The notes under the pieces were generated by a model that worked only from the letters and a program-made list of their open reading frames with translations, had not been told where the DNA came from and did not search any database. A DNA stretch of 25,048 nucleotides from JAVBKA01 sp031546715 (lineage in GTDB: Bacteria > Bacillota > Clostridia > Oscillospirales > UBA929): positions 1 to 25,048 of the forward strand of contig JAVBKA010000236.1 in the NCBI GenBank assembly GCA_031546715.1, in the 5' to 3' direction. This document shows, in pieces, positions 16,220 through 24,591 of this stretch; position 1 is the stretch's first letter, and each line of letters starts with the position of its first letter. The translations under genes and the position numbers were made by a program.

Positions 16220-17224
16220 TTACTTTGTGTTACCTGACGAATCGTCGCCCTCGGCTGTGTCTTCAGACAAAAAAGAATATTCAGTTTCAATCTCTGAAAG
16301 GGATATATTATCGTCGTTGGCAGGTAAATCGGCTTGATTTTCATCAGCGTCAACAGGTTCGGCGGTTTCTGTAATTTTGAAAGCTCCGCTTGTTGCTGCG
16401 AGGATAAGGAAAATCGAATGGAATATAGCAAAGAGGTAAACCGAGACCTTGCCCCACTGGAAGCGCGCGAAGAACAGCCCATCTGCAATAGGCTTCACAT
16501 AACCGCCCTCATCAGTAAAAGTAACAAATTGAGCGATTATAATTCCGCCAAGAACCAAAATTGAGAAGTAAATGCACAGCAAACCGTAGAATTTAGTATG
16601 ATTTTGCTTATTCTTAATAAAGAAGAAGGACGCAGAGCTGTATAACACCAAGGTCAGCATAATAAAAGAGAACATACTGTAGGCATAGGAAATAAGTATT
16701 GAGTTGGAGGCATGTGTCCAAAAATCGAGAATCAGGTTATAACAGCCCCAAAAAATCGGGATTGTCAGCCAAAATCCGTGCTCTTTACTAAGCGTTTTTC
16801 TGTGCATGGCAAATAAGGTTAATAACATGCCGATAACAGAAAGTATGCCCAAAATGCCGAATACGAATAAGGACACAATAGAGCTTGCACTTTCGCGGAA
16901 CAGGATTTTATCGCCAAAATCATAGAATGTGTAGATAACGCTAACGGCAAAGGCTGCAATTGCAATCATCTCAACTAAAATGGCGGCACTTGATATTCCA
17001 GAGTTTTCTCCGTCCTGCTCACTTTTTTTACCTCTGGGGACGGCAAGAAAGAGAATGATAGCGATTATAATCGACAAGCCTATGAGAATCAAGGAAATCG
17101 GATGGTTTGCCTTTGGGAGCTGAGTGTCGAAATCGAACACATTTTTAAGCTCAAATCCACGGATAACAGCACCTAGCAGCCCTACTAAAATAACTGAGTA
17201 AATTGCGGTATAAACCTTTTTCAA
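16220..17224 (-). CDS. Polytopic membrane protein of unknown function
   Basis: No family is recognised in this 334-residue protein. It shows about eight hydrophobic helices, near residues 4-23, 42-64, 76-103, 113-140, 150-169, 176-201, 212-237 and 256-280. A soluble acidic tail of about 50 residues follows, rich in D, E and S (EPVDADENQADLPANDDN). The charged loop RGKKSEQDGENSG follows helix 2. The start is TTG at 17224, eight bases after GAGGG; there is no ATG nearby. A consensus-like promoter lies about 150 bases upstream, leaving an unusually long leader with a hairpin. No transporter, enzyme or sensor motif is seen. It stands alone between convergent hemerythrin and divergent ABC-F genes. 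Confidence 0.8.
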   Translation of the reverse strand: MKKVYTAIYSVILVGLLGAVIRGFELKNVFDFDTQLPKANHPISLILIGLSIIIAIILFLAVPRGKKSEQDGENSGISSAAILVEMIAIAAFAVSVIYTFYDFGDKILFRESASSIVSLFVFGILGILSVIGMLLTLFAMHRKTLSKEHGFWLTIPIFWGCYNLILDFWTHASNSILISYAYSMFSFIMLTLVLYSSASFFFIKNKQNHTKFYGLLCIYFSILVLGGIIIAQFVTFTDEGGYVKPIADGLFFARFQWGKVSVYLFAIFHSIFLILAATSGAFKITETAEPVDADENQADLPANDDNISLSEIETEYSFLSEDTAEGDDSSGNTK

Positions 17225-17252
17225 ACAATAATCCCTCTCTTATGAGAATTTA

Positions 17253-17277
17253 GTTACCGTTTTTACTAAACGATAAC
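17253..17277 (-). other. Leader hairpin of the membrane protein gene
   Basis: In the minus-strand RNA, GTTATCGTTT (17277-17268) pairs with AAACGGTAAC (17262-17253), with one G-U pair and the loop AGTAA. It ends about 30 bases before the TTG start. It may influence translation; no known riboswitch is recognised. Confidence 0.4.
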
Positions 17278-17372
17278 CAAGCACTCAACGTCAAATTAGT
17301 AATCACGACAATGCGGACATTTCTCGCGAAAACCTTCAGATGAAAGACGAAAATCTACAATATGCGAAATCG

Positions 17373-17401
17373 ATTATACTCTTTTTCCCTGCTAATGTAA
17401 A
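17373..17401 (-). promoter_or_regulatory. Promoter for the membrane protein gene
   Basis: On the minus strand, TTTACA (17401-17396), 17 spacer bases and a perfect TATAAT (17378-17373). The start point would be near 17366, giving a leader of about 140 bases. Confidence 0.75.
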
Positions 17402-17504
17402 TACATATGAAGCAATAATTTCAGTGGGTTGAAACGGCGACTAAAATTTCAAAGATTTTTCAAAAAAATATTTTCTATTTTCGAAAATAATTTTAAAATT
17501 TTTC

Positions 17505-17533
17505 TTGCCTTTTACTGCTTTGTGTTGTATAAT
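17505..17533 (+). promoter_or_regulatory. Promoter for the ABC-F gene
   Basis: TTGCCT (17505-17510), 17 spacer bases and a perfect TATAAT (17528-17533). The leader is only about 30 bases, too short for the attenuation leaders known from antibiotic-resistance ABC-F genes. Confidence 0.75.
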
Positions 17534-17569
17534 CAATATTTAACGCATATAAGGAGAGAAAAACGATAA

Positions 17570-19153
17570 ATGATAACTGTCAGCAATGTAAGTCTGCATT
17601 TTGGAGCGAGTAAATTATTTTCAGGTGTGGACCTTGCTTTTCTACCGGGGAACTGCTACGGCATAATCGGCGCCAACGGCGCAGGAAAATCAACATTTTT
17701 AAAGCTTCTTTCTAAGGAGCTTGAGCCTACAACAGGAGATATAAGTATTCCGCCTCATGTTCGCGCATCTGTTTTGAAGCAAGACCAGAATAAGTTTGAT
17801 AGTTTTACTGTTATGGAAACAGTTTTGATGGGAAACCCTCGACTCTACGAGATTATTAAACAAAAAGAAGCACTATATTCCAAAGAGACCTTCAGTGATG
17901 AGGACGGTCTCTTGGTTTCCGAGCTGGAAGGCGAATTTGCAGATATGGGCGGCTGGGAAGCCGAATCAGACGCCGCGAAGGTACTTCAAGGGCTTGGCAT
18001 TCAGGTTTCTAAGCATGAAACTAAAATGCAAGAGCTGACTGGTCGGGAAAAAGTAAAGGTTCTGCTCGCTGGCTCACTTTTCGGCAAGCCTGATATCGTG
18101 CTTTTGGACGAACCTACTAACAATTTGGACATCATTTCCATTCAATGGCTAGAAGAGTTTTTGCTTGACTTTACAGGTACGGTTATTCTCGTATCTCATG
18201 ACAGGCATTTTTTGAATACAGTTTGTACCCACATCGTTGACATTGACTATTCTCAAGTTAAACTGTACGTCGGAAACTATGATTTCTGGTACGAATCCAG
18301 CCAGCTTATCCAGCAGCTTTTGCGCGCGCAGAACAAAAAAGCAGAGGATAGGGCCAAGGAGCTAAAGGAATTTATTACTCGATTCTCAGCAAATAAGTCA
18401 AAGGCGAAGCAGGCCACCTCCCGCAGAAAACTGCTTGATAACCTATCGCTGGAAGACCTTCCCGCGTCCTCAAGGCGTTACCCGTGGGTTGGCTTTAGCC
18501 CTGAGCGCGAAGTAGGGCGTGACATTTTGAAGGTTGAAGGTCTTTCTAAAACTATTGATGGCGTTTTGTTAATTGATAATGTCTCGTTTATTGTGAACCG
18601 CGGCGATAAAATAGTTTTTGCAGGAGATAATGAGCTGGCAAACACTGCATTGATAAAGATTTTAATGGGTGAGCTTGAGCCTGACAGTGGAAGCTTCAAA
18701 TGGGGCGTTAGCACCTCTCAGGCGTACTTTCCAAAGGATAATTCCGCATTTTTCAACCAGAGTGAGGATAGCCTGCTTGCATGGCTTACGGAGTTTTCAG
18801 ATGATAAGCACGAGAGCTTTGTGCGGCAATTTTTAGGCAGAATGTTGTTTTCAGGAGACGAAGTGTTAAAGTCTGTTAAGGTGCTCAGCGGAGGAGAAAA
18901 GGTACGCTGTATGCTTTCAAGAATGATGCTTTCTCACGCAAATGTACTTATTCTCGACCAGCCCACCAACCATCTTGACCTTGAGTCAATAACCGCGCTA
19001 AACAATGGGCTGATGGCTTATAACGGCAACATTCTATTTACATCCCATGACCACCAGTTTGTGCAAACAATTGCAAACCGCATTATCGAGCTGACCCCTA
19101 ATGGCATCATAGACAAATCAGTTACCTTTGACGAATACATGCATATATCCTAG
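17570..19153 (+). CDS. ABC-F ATPase (YbiT/YkpA-like) with a degenerate second ATP site
   Basis: ABC-F proteins are soluble twin-ATPase proteins that act on the ribosome. This one has 527 residues and no membrane part. Domain 1 has an intact Walker A GANGAGKST (34-42) and Walker B with DEPTNNLD (D180, E181), but a weak signature LTGREK (156-161). The linker includes FSANKSKAKQATSRRK, the hallmark of the YbiT/YkpA group. Domain 2 has an intact signature LSGGEK and an H-loop TSHD, but its Walker A reads GDNELANT (352-359) with asparagine in place of lysine. Its Walker B reads LDQPTNHLD, with Q464 in place of the catalytic glutamate. The site built from domain 1 Walker motifs and domain 2 signature looks active; the other looks dead. 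AAGGAGAG precedes the ATG. A housekeeping translation factor is inferred, not a resistance protein. Confidence 0.9.
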   Translation: MITVSNVSLHFGASKLFSGVDLAFLPGNCYGIIGANGAGKSTFLKLLSKELEPTTGDISIPPHVRASVLKQDQNKFDSFTVMETVLMGNPRLYEIIKQKEALYSKETFSDEDGLLVSELEGEFADMGGWEAESDAAKVLQGLGIQVSKHETKMQELTGREKVKVLLAGSLFGKPDIVLLDEPTNNLDIISIQWLEEFLLDFTGTVILVSHDRHFLNTVCTHIVDIDYSQVKLYVGNYDFWYESSQLIQQLLRAQNKKAEDRAKELKEFITRFSANKSKAKQATSRRKLLDNLSLEDLPASSRRYPWVGFSPEREVGRDILKVEGLSKTIDGVLLIDNVSFIVNRGDKIVFAGDNELANTALIKILMGELEPDSGSFKWGVSTSQAYFPKDNSAFFNQSEDSLLAWLTEFSDDKHESFVRQFLGRMLFSGDEVLKSVKVLSGGEKVRCMLSRMMLSHANVLILDQPTNHLDLESITALNNGLMAYNGNILFTSHDHQFVQTIANRIIELTPNGIIDKSVTFDEYMHIS

Positions 19154-19163
19154 TAAGCGCGGA

Positions 19164-19264
19164 TTAACCCGGTAGTGAAAATTTGCTTGCAAATTTTAAC
19201 GAAAAGCGCAGATACTCAGCAATGCCTTCCAAGGCATTGCTGGGTATCGGAGCGACAGGGTTAA
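19164..19264. repeat. Structured intergenic element with nested inverted repeats
   Basis: TTAACCC (19164-19170) and GGGTTAA (19258-19264) bracket two hairpins. The first is a 9-bp AT-rich stem (19178-19197, two-base gap). The second is an 18-base arm pair (19211-19228 with 19231-19248) that is perfect except for one G-U pair. Neither is followed by a T-run. The shape fits a small interspersed repeat (MITE- or REP-like) or a structured RNA between the ABC-F and helicase genes. No second copy is seen in this window. Confidence 0.5.
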
Positions 19265-19276
19265 GGGAGCGTGATA

Positions 19277-19333
19277 ATGACAGACAACAATTTAATAAAG
19301 AAATCGGAGAAATATGGAAACACTTACTTTTAA
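19277..19333 (+). CDS. Possible 18-residue leader peptide before the helicase gene
   Basis: An ATG at 19277 lies seven bases after AAGGGAG (19263-19269), a better placed ribosome binding site than the one of the helicase itself. It opens 18 codons reading MTDNNLIKKSEKYGNTYF. The stop at 19331-19333 lies 20 bases beyond the helicase ATG in another frame. Its translation could open or block the helicase start. Chance cannot be excluded. Confidence 0.35.
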   Translation: MTDNNLIKKSEKYGNTYF

Positions 19334-20888
19334 AGAACTCGGCGTAGCAGCAAACATTTTGAGATGCCTTGATGAAATGAACTTCCTTAAGGCGACCCCC
19401 GTGCAAAACGAAACCATTAAGCCCTTGCTTGAAAAGCGTGACTTAATCGCCCAAGCTCCCACAGGAACGGGAAAAACCTTTGCATTTGGAATTCCAGTCG
19501 TCCAATCTATTGACCTTAGCGAACGTTCAGTGCAATCTCTAATCCTTTGCCCCACCAGAGAGCTTGCAATTCAAACCACTACAGCCCTCCGCAAGCTGAC
19601 AAAATTCCAACCAGGTATCAAGGTAGTTGCAGTTTACGGCGGCGAACGGATTGACCGCCAAATTTTCGCCCTCAAAACCCGCCCCCAAATTATCGTTGCA
19701 ACACCCGGCAGACTGATGGACCATCTTGACAGACGGCTAATAAACCTTGACAGCCTGAGAAACGTCATTCTTGACGAAGCGGACAGAATGCTGGACATGG
19801 GCTTCCGTGATGACCTAGATATTATTCTAAGTCAAATACCGCAAGGAACTCAGACAATTCTGTTTTCTGCAACAATTTCGCCTGAAATAACGGAAATTGC
19901 TAAGAAATATCAAAAAAATGCACAGCATATTCAAATTGCAAAGCAAGCAGTTTGCCCTGTTGAGCATTTTTATACAGAATTTAGAGACAAAACCAAAACA
20001 AACGCCCTTAAAAAACTCCTAAGCGACAAAGCTTTTAACAGAACCCTCGTTTTTGTCAGCACCAAGCTGATGGCTGACCAATTGGCAGAGGAACTATCTG
20101 CTAACTCCTTTACGGCAGAAGCCCTTCACGGCGGAATGCAACAGCGCAGCCGTGACAAAGTTATGGAGCGTTATCGCTCAGGACAAATTAGCATTTTAGT
20201 CGCCACAGACGTCGCCGCCAGAGGCATTGATGTGTATGACATTGATGCGGTTATAAATTACGATATTCCCCAAGACAATGAAAGCTATATTCACAGAATC
20301 GGACGTACAGGCCGTGCAGAAAAAACAGGGCTTGCGTATACGTTTATATATCCAAAGGAACGCCGCCGTCTGAACGAAATAGTCCACGAAACAAAGCTTG
20401 GGATTTTGCCTTTTCCTATTGACGTGAAAAGAGAGCCAGGGGACACACTCTATGCGGCAAAGCCTTCAACGTTCACAGCGGAAAGAGCTCAGCCAAGACG
20501 GCAAAGCGAGCCTCCAAAGCCAGCCGTTAGACGAGACAAAGCGCCTGATGTAACGTTTATGCACATAACCGTTGGCAATCGGGACGGCATTAGCCCCAAA
20601 AAAATTATCAGTTTATTATCTGACCATACCGAAGTCACCGAGCGCGAGGTCGGAGATATTAAGATTTTCAATAATTATACAGTTTTCGGCATCCCATCAA
20701 AGCACACCCAAAAGGTTATCGAGGGCTTTACTGACAAGCTTTACGGTGAGCGTGACCTTGAAGTGAAAGTTTCAACCGAAGCCGTGGGCATGTTTCAAAA
20801 CATGTATTCACGCAGAAAAAGCAAGTCGCCCCAAGGCTTTGAGCCAAGGCGTGACAATCGATTCAGCAAAAGTAAAAGAATGCCCTAA
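19314..20888 (+). CDS. DEAD-box RNA helicase with DbpA-like RNA-binding domain
   Basis: This 524-residue ATP-dependent RNA helicase carries the full motif set: Q motif with Q31, Walker A APTGTGKT (48-55), PTREL (80-84), TPGR, DEAD (154-157), SAT (185-187), VFVSTK, ATDVAARGIDV and HRIGRTGR (327-334). Residues from about 412 to 486 (VTFMHITVGNRDGISPKKII...) match the C-terminal DbpA domain, which in E. coli DbpA and Bacillus YxiN binds hairpin 92 of 23S rRNA. A basic, unstructured tail ends the protein. Ribosome assembly or cold-shock RNA remodelling is inferred. The ribosome binding site (GGAGA, three bases from the ATG) is poor, and a possible leader ORF overlaps the start. A strong terminator follows. 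Confidence 0.95.
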   Translation: METLTFKELGVAANILRCLDEMNFLKATPVQNETIKPLLEKRDLIAQAPTGTGKTFAFGIPVVQSIDLSERSVQSLILCPTRELAIQTTTALRKLTKFQPGIKVVAVYGGERIDRQIFALKTRPQIIVATPGRLMDHLDRRLINLDSLRNVILDEADRMLDMGFRDDLDIILSQIPQGTQTILFSATISPEITEIAKKYQKNAQHIQIAKQAVCPVEHFYTEFRDKTKTNALKKLLSDKAFNRTLVFVSTKLMADQLAEELSANSFTAEALHGGMQQRSRDKVMERYRSGQISILVATDVAARGIDVYDIDAVINYDIPQDNESYIHRIGRTGRAEKTGLAYTFIYPKERRRLNEIVHETKLGILPFPIDVKREPGDTLYAAKPSTFTAERAQPRRQSEPPKPAVRRDKAPDVTFMHITVGNRDGISPKKIISLLSDHTEVTEREVGDIKIFNNYTVFGIPSKHTQKVIEGFTDKLYGERDLEVKVSTEAVGMFQNMYSRRKSKSPQGFEPRRDNRFSKSKRMP

Positions 20889-20911
20889 GGGGTAATTACC
20901 AATAGCAATAA

Positions 20912-20952
20912 GCACTGCAACAAGATTTATTCTTGTTGCAGTGCCTATTTTT
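20912..20952 (+). terminator. Intrinsic terminator of the helicase gene
   Basis: GCACTGCAACAAG (20912-20924) pairs perfectly with CTTGTTGCAGTGC (20932-20944), and CTATTTTTTA follows on the plus strand. It lies 23 bases after the helicase stop, directly against the stop of the convergent ABC gene, which it may also terminate. Confidence 0.9.
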
Positions 20953-22769
20953 TATCCAACGCTTGACGGCGCGTAATACTGCGCTTGTGCGCTCCAGAGC
21001 TTGGAATACCTGCTGTCGGCGTTTTCCAAAAGCGCATTATGACTGCCTCTTTCGATGAGCTGACCTTCGTGAAACACTGCGATGTCGTGGCAAAAGCGGC
21101 AGGAGGACAGGCGGTGGGAGATAAATACCGCCGTTTTCTGACCGACAATGTCGCTCATGTGGCTGTATATGTCATGCTCGGCAATGGGGTCTAGTGCGGC
21201 GGTGGGTTCGTCTAAAATTATAAAGGGAGCGTTTTTGTATAAGGCTCGTGCTAGAGCGACCTTTTGCGCCTCGCCGCCTGAAATCTCGTCCCCATCGTCA
21301 AAATCCTTGTACAGTAAGGTTTTCAAGCCTCTTGAAAAGACTTTATCCGAGGACCCCGCCTTTTTTAGTCCGATGACAGCCATCTTTTCGTCACATTCCG
21401 TGCACACGGCAATGTTCTGCCCTAGCTCAAAGGAAAAAAGCTTAAAATCCTGAAAAACTACGCTGAATAAGCTGGAATACTCGGTAAGATTGTACTTCTG
21501 AATATTAATTCCGTTTAGTAAAATTTCCCCCTCCGTGGGGTCGTATAAGCGACACAACAGCTTAATCATTGTGGTTTTGCCTGAGCCGTTCATACCAACA
21601 ATTGCCAGACGTTTACCGATTGTGAGAGACAGCGATAGATTTTTTAGCGAGTAATTGTCACTTCCGGGATATTTGAAGGAGACATTTCTAAACTCAATGA
21701 CATACTCATTGTCACTACGCTTCTCCACAGGCAACGAGCCTTTGTACTGTTCTTCGGGAATGGTAGTGTATTCTATATACTTTTGTAGACTATCGGTGGC
21801 GGACGTTAGTCCGCTTAGCATAACAATTGCCTCTGAAATTGAGGAAGATAGCTGATAAAGCATACCTGCAAGCAAAACAACCATTGCAATAGATAAATTT
21901 CCAGATTGCGCCTCCAATGCCACAAATAAGTAGCTTCCGCCCAATATCAAGCCTTTGACAAAGCCGTTCGCACCATAGGCGAGAGCTGGAATTGTCAAAC
22001 ATACCTTTGAAAATGCAGTTTCCAGTTGACGTTGAGAACTCTCCATAAAGCCTTTGATTACACTGTGAAAACCGTATATGCGTATGTCCTTGCCGTCCTT
22101 ATGAGTGATACCGTTTTCGTACAGCAAATGTTCTGACAGCACAAGCCAAGGCGTGTTTATATTTTTTACAGTGTCCATGCTTTTTTTGTTGCAAGACTTT
22201 AGAAATAGGGCAACGCTTATTGATAAAATCAACGAAATTACAACAAAAATCAGCGTGTTTATCAACGAAATGTTGACGTTACGTGCAGTAAATACCACTA
22301 AATACACTGAGGCAAAAACCGCCATTATTGAATTAGTGAGAAACAAATCAAATATTCTAAAGAAAAAAGATATACCAAAGCCCATCGCCTCCTCGTTTCG
22401 CAGTGTTGTTCGGAGCGCATTTGTTGAGGGGCTGTCTAGTAAGACAAAGTCCATGGTCATTGCCTTTTCGCTTTTCTTAAGTTGATAGAGCCGCTGACAG
22501 TTTTCGTTAATTACGAGGTCTTTTTTCTTTAAAATGCTTGTAAGCACTGTCAGCACAAACATACCAGATATGCAAACAAGTATAAAAAGTAGCAATGGAC
22601 TAAACTCACTTTTTGCGGATATTCTATTTAGTATTTCAGCAGAAAGCAATATAGCTACAAACGGCATAGAGGCGGACAGAAGCGAATAAAGAATCAATAC
22701 GGGAAGCTTGCGCTTGTCAAGACTATGTGTCAGTTTAAGAGAATTTTTAAGCGATTTATAAAAGGACAA
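20952..22769 (-). CDS. ABC exporter half-transporter, second gene of the pair
   Basis: This is a membrane-ATPase fusion of about 605 residues. The first 330 residues hold about six hydrophobic helices, and the rest is the ATPase: Walker A GMNGSGKTT (about 390), Q-loop FQDFKLF, signature ISGGE, Walker B FIILDEPTAALD and H-loop ISHR. All catalytic residues are intact. The start is set at TTG 22769, seven bases after GGAGGT (22782-22777). That ribosome binding site lies within the coding end of the upstream gene, and the two genes overlap by 14 bases. An in-frame ATG at 22790 lies upstream of the ribosome binding site and is unlikely. With its partner it should form a heterodimeric exporter of peptides, lipids or drugs. 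No peptidase C39 domain is present, so it does not process leader peptides itself. Confidence 0.92.
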   Translation of the reverse strand: MSFYKSLKNSLKLTHSLDKRKLPVLILYSLLSASMPFVAILLSAEILNRISAKSEFSPLLLFILVCISGMFVLTVLTSILKKKDLVINENCQRLYQLKKSEKAMTMDFVLLDSPSTNALRTTLRNEEAMGFGISFFFRIFDLFLTNSIMAVFASVYLVVFTARNVNISLINTLIFVVISLILSISVALFLKSCNKKSMDTVKNINTPWLVLSEHLLYENGITHKDGKDIRIYGFHSVIKGFMESSQRQLETAFSKVCLTIPALAYGANGFVKGLILGGSYLFVALEAQSGNLSIAMVVLLAGMLYQLSSSISEAIVMLSGLTSATDSLQKYIEYTTIPEEQYKGSLPVEKRSDNEYVIEFRNVSFKYPGSDNYSLKNLSLSLTIGKRLAIVGMNGSGKTTMIKLLCRLYDPTEGEILLNGINIQKYNLTEYSSLFSVVFQDFKLFSFELGQNIAVCTECDEKMAVIGLKKAGSSDKVFSRGLKTLLYKDFDDGDEISGGEAQKVALARALYKNAPFIILDEPTAALDPIAEHDIYSHMSDIVGQKTAVFISHRLSSCRFCHDIAVFHEGQLIERGSHNALLENADSRYSKLWSAQAQYYAPSSVG

Positions 22770-24570
22770 GCTCGTCACCTCCCATTGCATCTTCCTGATA
22801 ATACTTGCTTTGAATGCTGTACATATTTGCGTATTCTCCGCCGCTGGCTATCAGCTCGTCATGTGTTCCTATTTCTGTGGGCTGACCATTTGCCATAAGA
22901 ATAATTCTATCGCAAAAGCGTGTGCTTGCAAGACGATGGGATATAAAAACAGAGGTTTTGCCCTTTGAATATGCCAAATAGCTCTCATAAACCTGACTTT
23001 CAGCAATGGGGTCAAGAGCAGAAGTAGGCTCATCCAATATTAATATGGGCGCATTTTTATAAAGTGCCCTCGCCATAAACAGCTTTTGCTGCTGACCGCC
23101 GGATAGGGTAATACCGTCCTCGTAAGCGAGCTGAGAAATGGGCGTATGTATGCCCTTGGGTAGACTGCTGATGTACTCGCCCAAACCCGCTGATTTTAAG
23201 CAGTCCTCAACCTTAGAATCCTCTGGATACGGGGCGACATTTTCAGCGATTGTAAACGGTAACATAAAGAAATCCTGAAATATGGGGGAAAACAGGCTGT
23301 ATAACTGCTTTTTTTCAAAACGGGAAATGTCAATACCGTCTATCAATATTTGCCCCTCGTCAGGTGTGTAAAAGCCGCACAAAAGCTTGACAAGGGTGGT
23401 TTTACCCGCGCCGTTTAAGCCTACAATTGCAAGCTTTTCTTCGGCGGCTATAACTAAGTTAAAGCGATTCAGCACCTTACGATTGTCGCCGTAAGAAAAG
23501 GTTACATCCCGAAATTCTATAGACAGCGGCTTGGTGACGTCAGGCAGAGGGGCGGGATTGCTGGGGAAAATGTCTTGACCGTCCTCAAGATAATCCTTCA
23601 TTTCATTAATGTACACAATGGCGCTGTTAAATGAGCTGGCATGCTCCACTATACTGGTGACAAAGCCTGAAAAACCTGCTACCGCACCGAATATCAGCAT
23701 AAAGTCCGCCACGGAAATGTTCCCGTTTGTCACCTGATAGAGTAGTAGACCGTATGCAACGCCGTCACGAAGTAAAACCGTCACTGCGTTAATAAGCTTT
23801 GGCGTTAGGTGCTTGCCCTGAACATTATTGTCCCACTCGGAACGTTCCGCCAACAGCTTGTGAGCAATGGACATAAACCAGTTTTTCATGTCGTACAGCC
23901 GTATGTCCTTGCCATACTCGTGGTTTTGAGATGTTGCGGTTACATAGGCTATCTTTCGGTCAAGAGGTGCCCATTTAGCCTTGTTTTTGTGCTCATACTT
24001 TTTGGCGGCGTCTAAAGCGTAGTAATTAATCAGTGAAGTTGCGGTTAGTAGCAAAACTATGCCAATGTTTAGGGTTGACAGTATGCTGGCATAAAGAATG
24101 AAGCCCAAAACGCCGCTGATTATGCTGATTAGTGCGGTGAGCAAGTAATCATAGCAATTGCCGTTAGTCATGTCGATATTTTGCCGCAATCTGCTGTATA
24201 ATGCTTGTTTTTCGGGGTTTTCAAAGTAAGAATATGCGCAATCTAAGTATTTAAGGAAAACATTGCGAGTGCCGTGCTGTTGCACGTAGTTGGAACGCCA
24301 TGCCCGATGACGAGTCGCCCAACTGTTTGCAAAATGCAGAACAGCCAGAAGAAGCGTATATCCTCCGATTTTAAAAACCATTTGCTGTGCGGAAGCATTT
24401 GAATCCAACATATCCAGTACAAGCTTCGGAAGATACACACCAGCAAAGGGAACTGCAACCTTTAGCACCACAAGTAGTCCCGCAAAGGACAGCATCCATT
24501 TGTCAAAGCTATGAATGGAGGATAACCCATAACCGATAGTGCTGAGCAAAGAGCGTTTTTTCTGTTTCAT
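22756..24570 (-). CDS. ABC exporter half-transporter, first gene of the pair
   Basis: This is a type I exporter half-transporter of about 604 residues: six hydrophobic helices over the first 330 residues, then the ATPase. Motifs are Walker A GLNGAGKT (384-391), Q-loop FQDFFML, signature LSGGQ (about 490), Walker B LILDEPTSALD and ISHR. The start is set at the ATG at 24570, nine bases after GAGG. An in-frame ATG at 24603 has no ribosome binding site and lies in the promoter. The gene opens the exporter operon and overlaps the second half-transporter. Two 12-bp direct repeats sit just upstream of its promoter, and a GHKL sensor kinase lies before it. This context suggests regulated export, or self-protection against a peptide; the substrate is unknown. 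Confidence 0.92.
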   Translation of the reverse strand: MKQKKRSLLSTIGYGLSSIHSFDKWMLSFAGLLVVLKVAVPFAGVYLPKLVLDMLDSNASAQQMVFKIGGYTLLLAVLHFANSWATRHRAWRSNYVQQHGTRNVFLKYLDCAYSYFENPEKQALYSRLRQNIDMTNGNCYDYLLTALISIISGVLGFILYASILSTLNIGIVLLLTATSLINYYALDAAKKYEHKNKAKWAPLDRKIAYVTATSQNHEYGKDIRLYDMKNWFMSIAHKLLAERSEWDNNVQGKHLTPKLINAVTVLLRDGVAYGLLLYQVTNGNISVADFMLIFGAVAGFSGFVTSIVEHASSFNSAIVYINEMKDYLEDGQDIFPSNPAPLPDVTKPLSIEFRDVTFSYGDNRKVLNRFNLVIAAEEKLAIVGLNGAGKTTLVKLLCGFYTPDEGQILIDGIDISRFEKKQLYSLFSPIFQDFFMLPFTIAENVAPYPEDSKVEDCLKSAGLGEYISSLPKGIHTPISQLAYEDGITLSGGQQQKLFMARALYKNAPILILDEPTSALDPIAESQVYESYLAYSKGKTSVFISHRLASTRFCDRIILMANGQPTEIGTHDELIASGGEYANMYSIQSKYYQEDAMGGDELVLL

Positions 24571-24591
24571 CTTTAACCACCTCTGCCGTAT

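Larger units (their letters stand above)
17225..17569. other. AT-rich divergent promoter region
   Basis: No gene is seen in these 345 bases. From left to right it holds the leader and hairpin of the minus-strand membrane protein, its promoter (17373-17401), an AT-rich tract with the perfect palindrome TATTTTCGAAAATA (17476-17489), and the ABC-F promoter (17505-17533). The AT-rich tract just upstream of the ABC-F -35 could act as an UP element. Confidence 0.6.

Noticed and set aside
17570..19153. Antibiotic-resistance (ARE) ABC-F gene
   Set aside because: The linker matches YbiT/YkpA and not the long antibiotic-resistance linkers, and there is no attenuation leader.
19164..19406. Minus-strand 80-codon frame across the ABC-F/helicase gap
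   Set aside because: It crosses the hairpin element and the helicase start, has no ribosome binding site and a composition typical of a chance frame.
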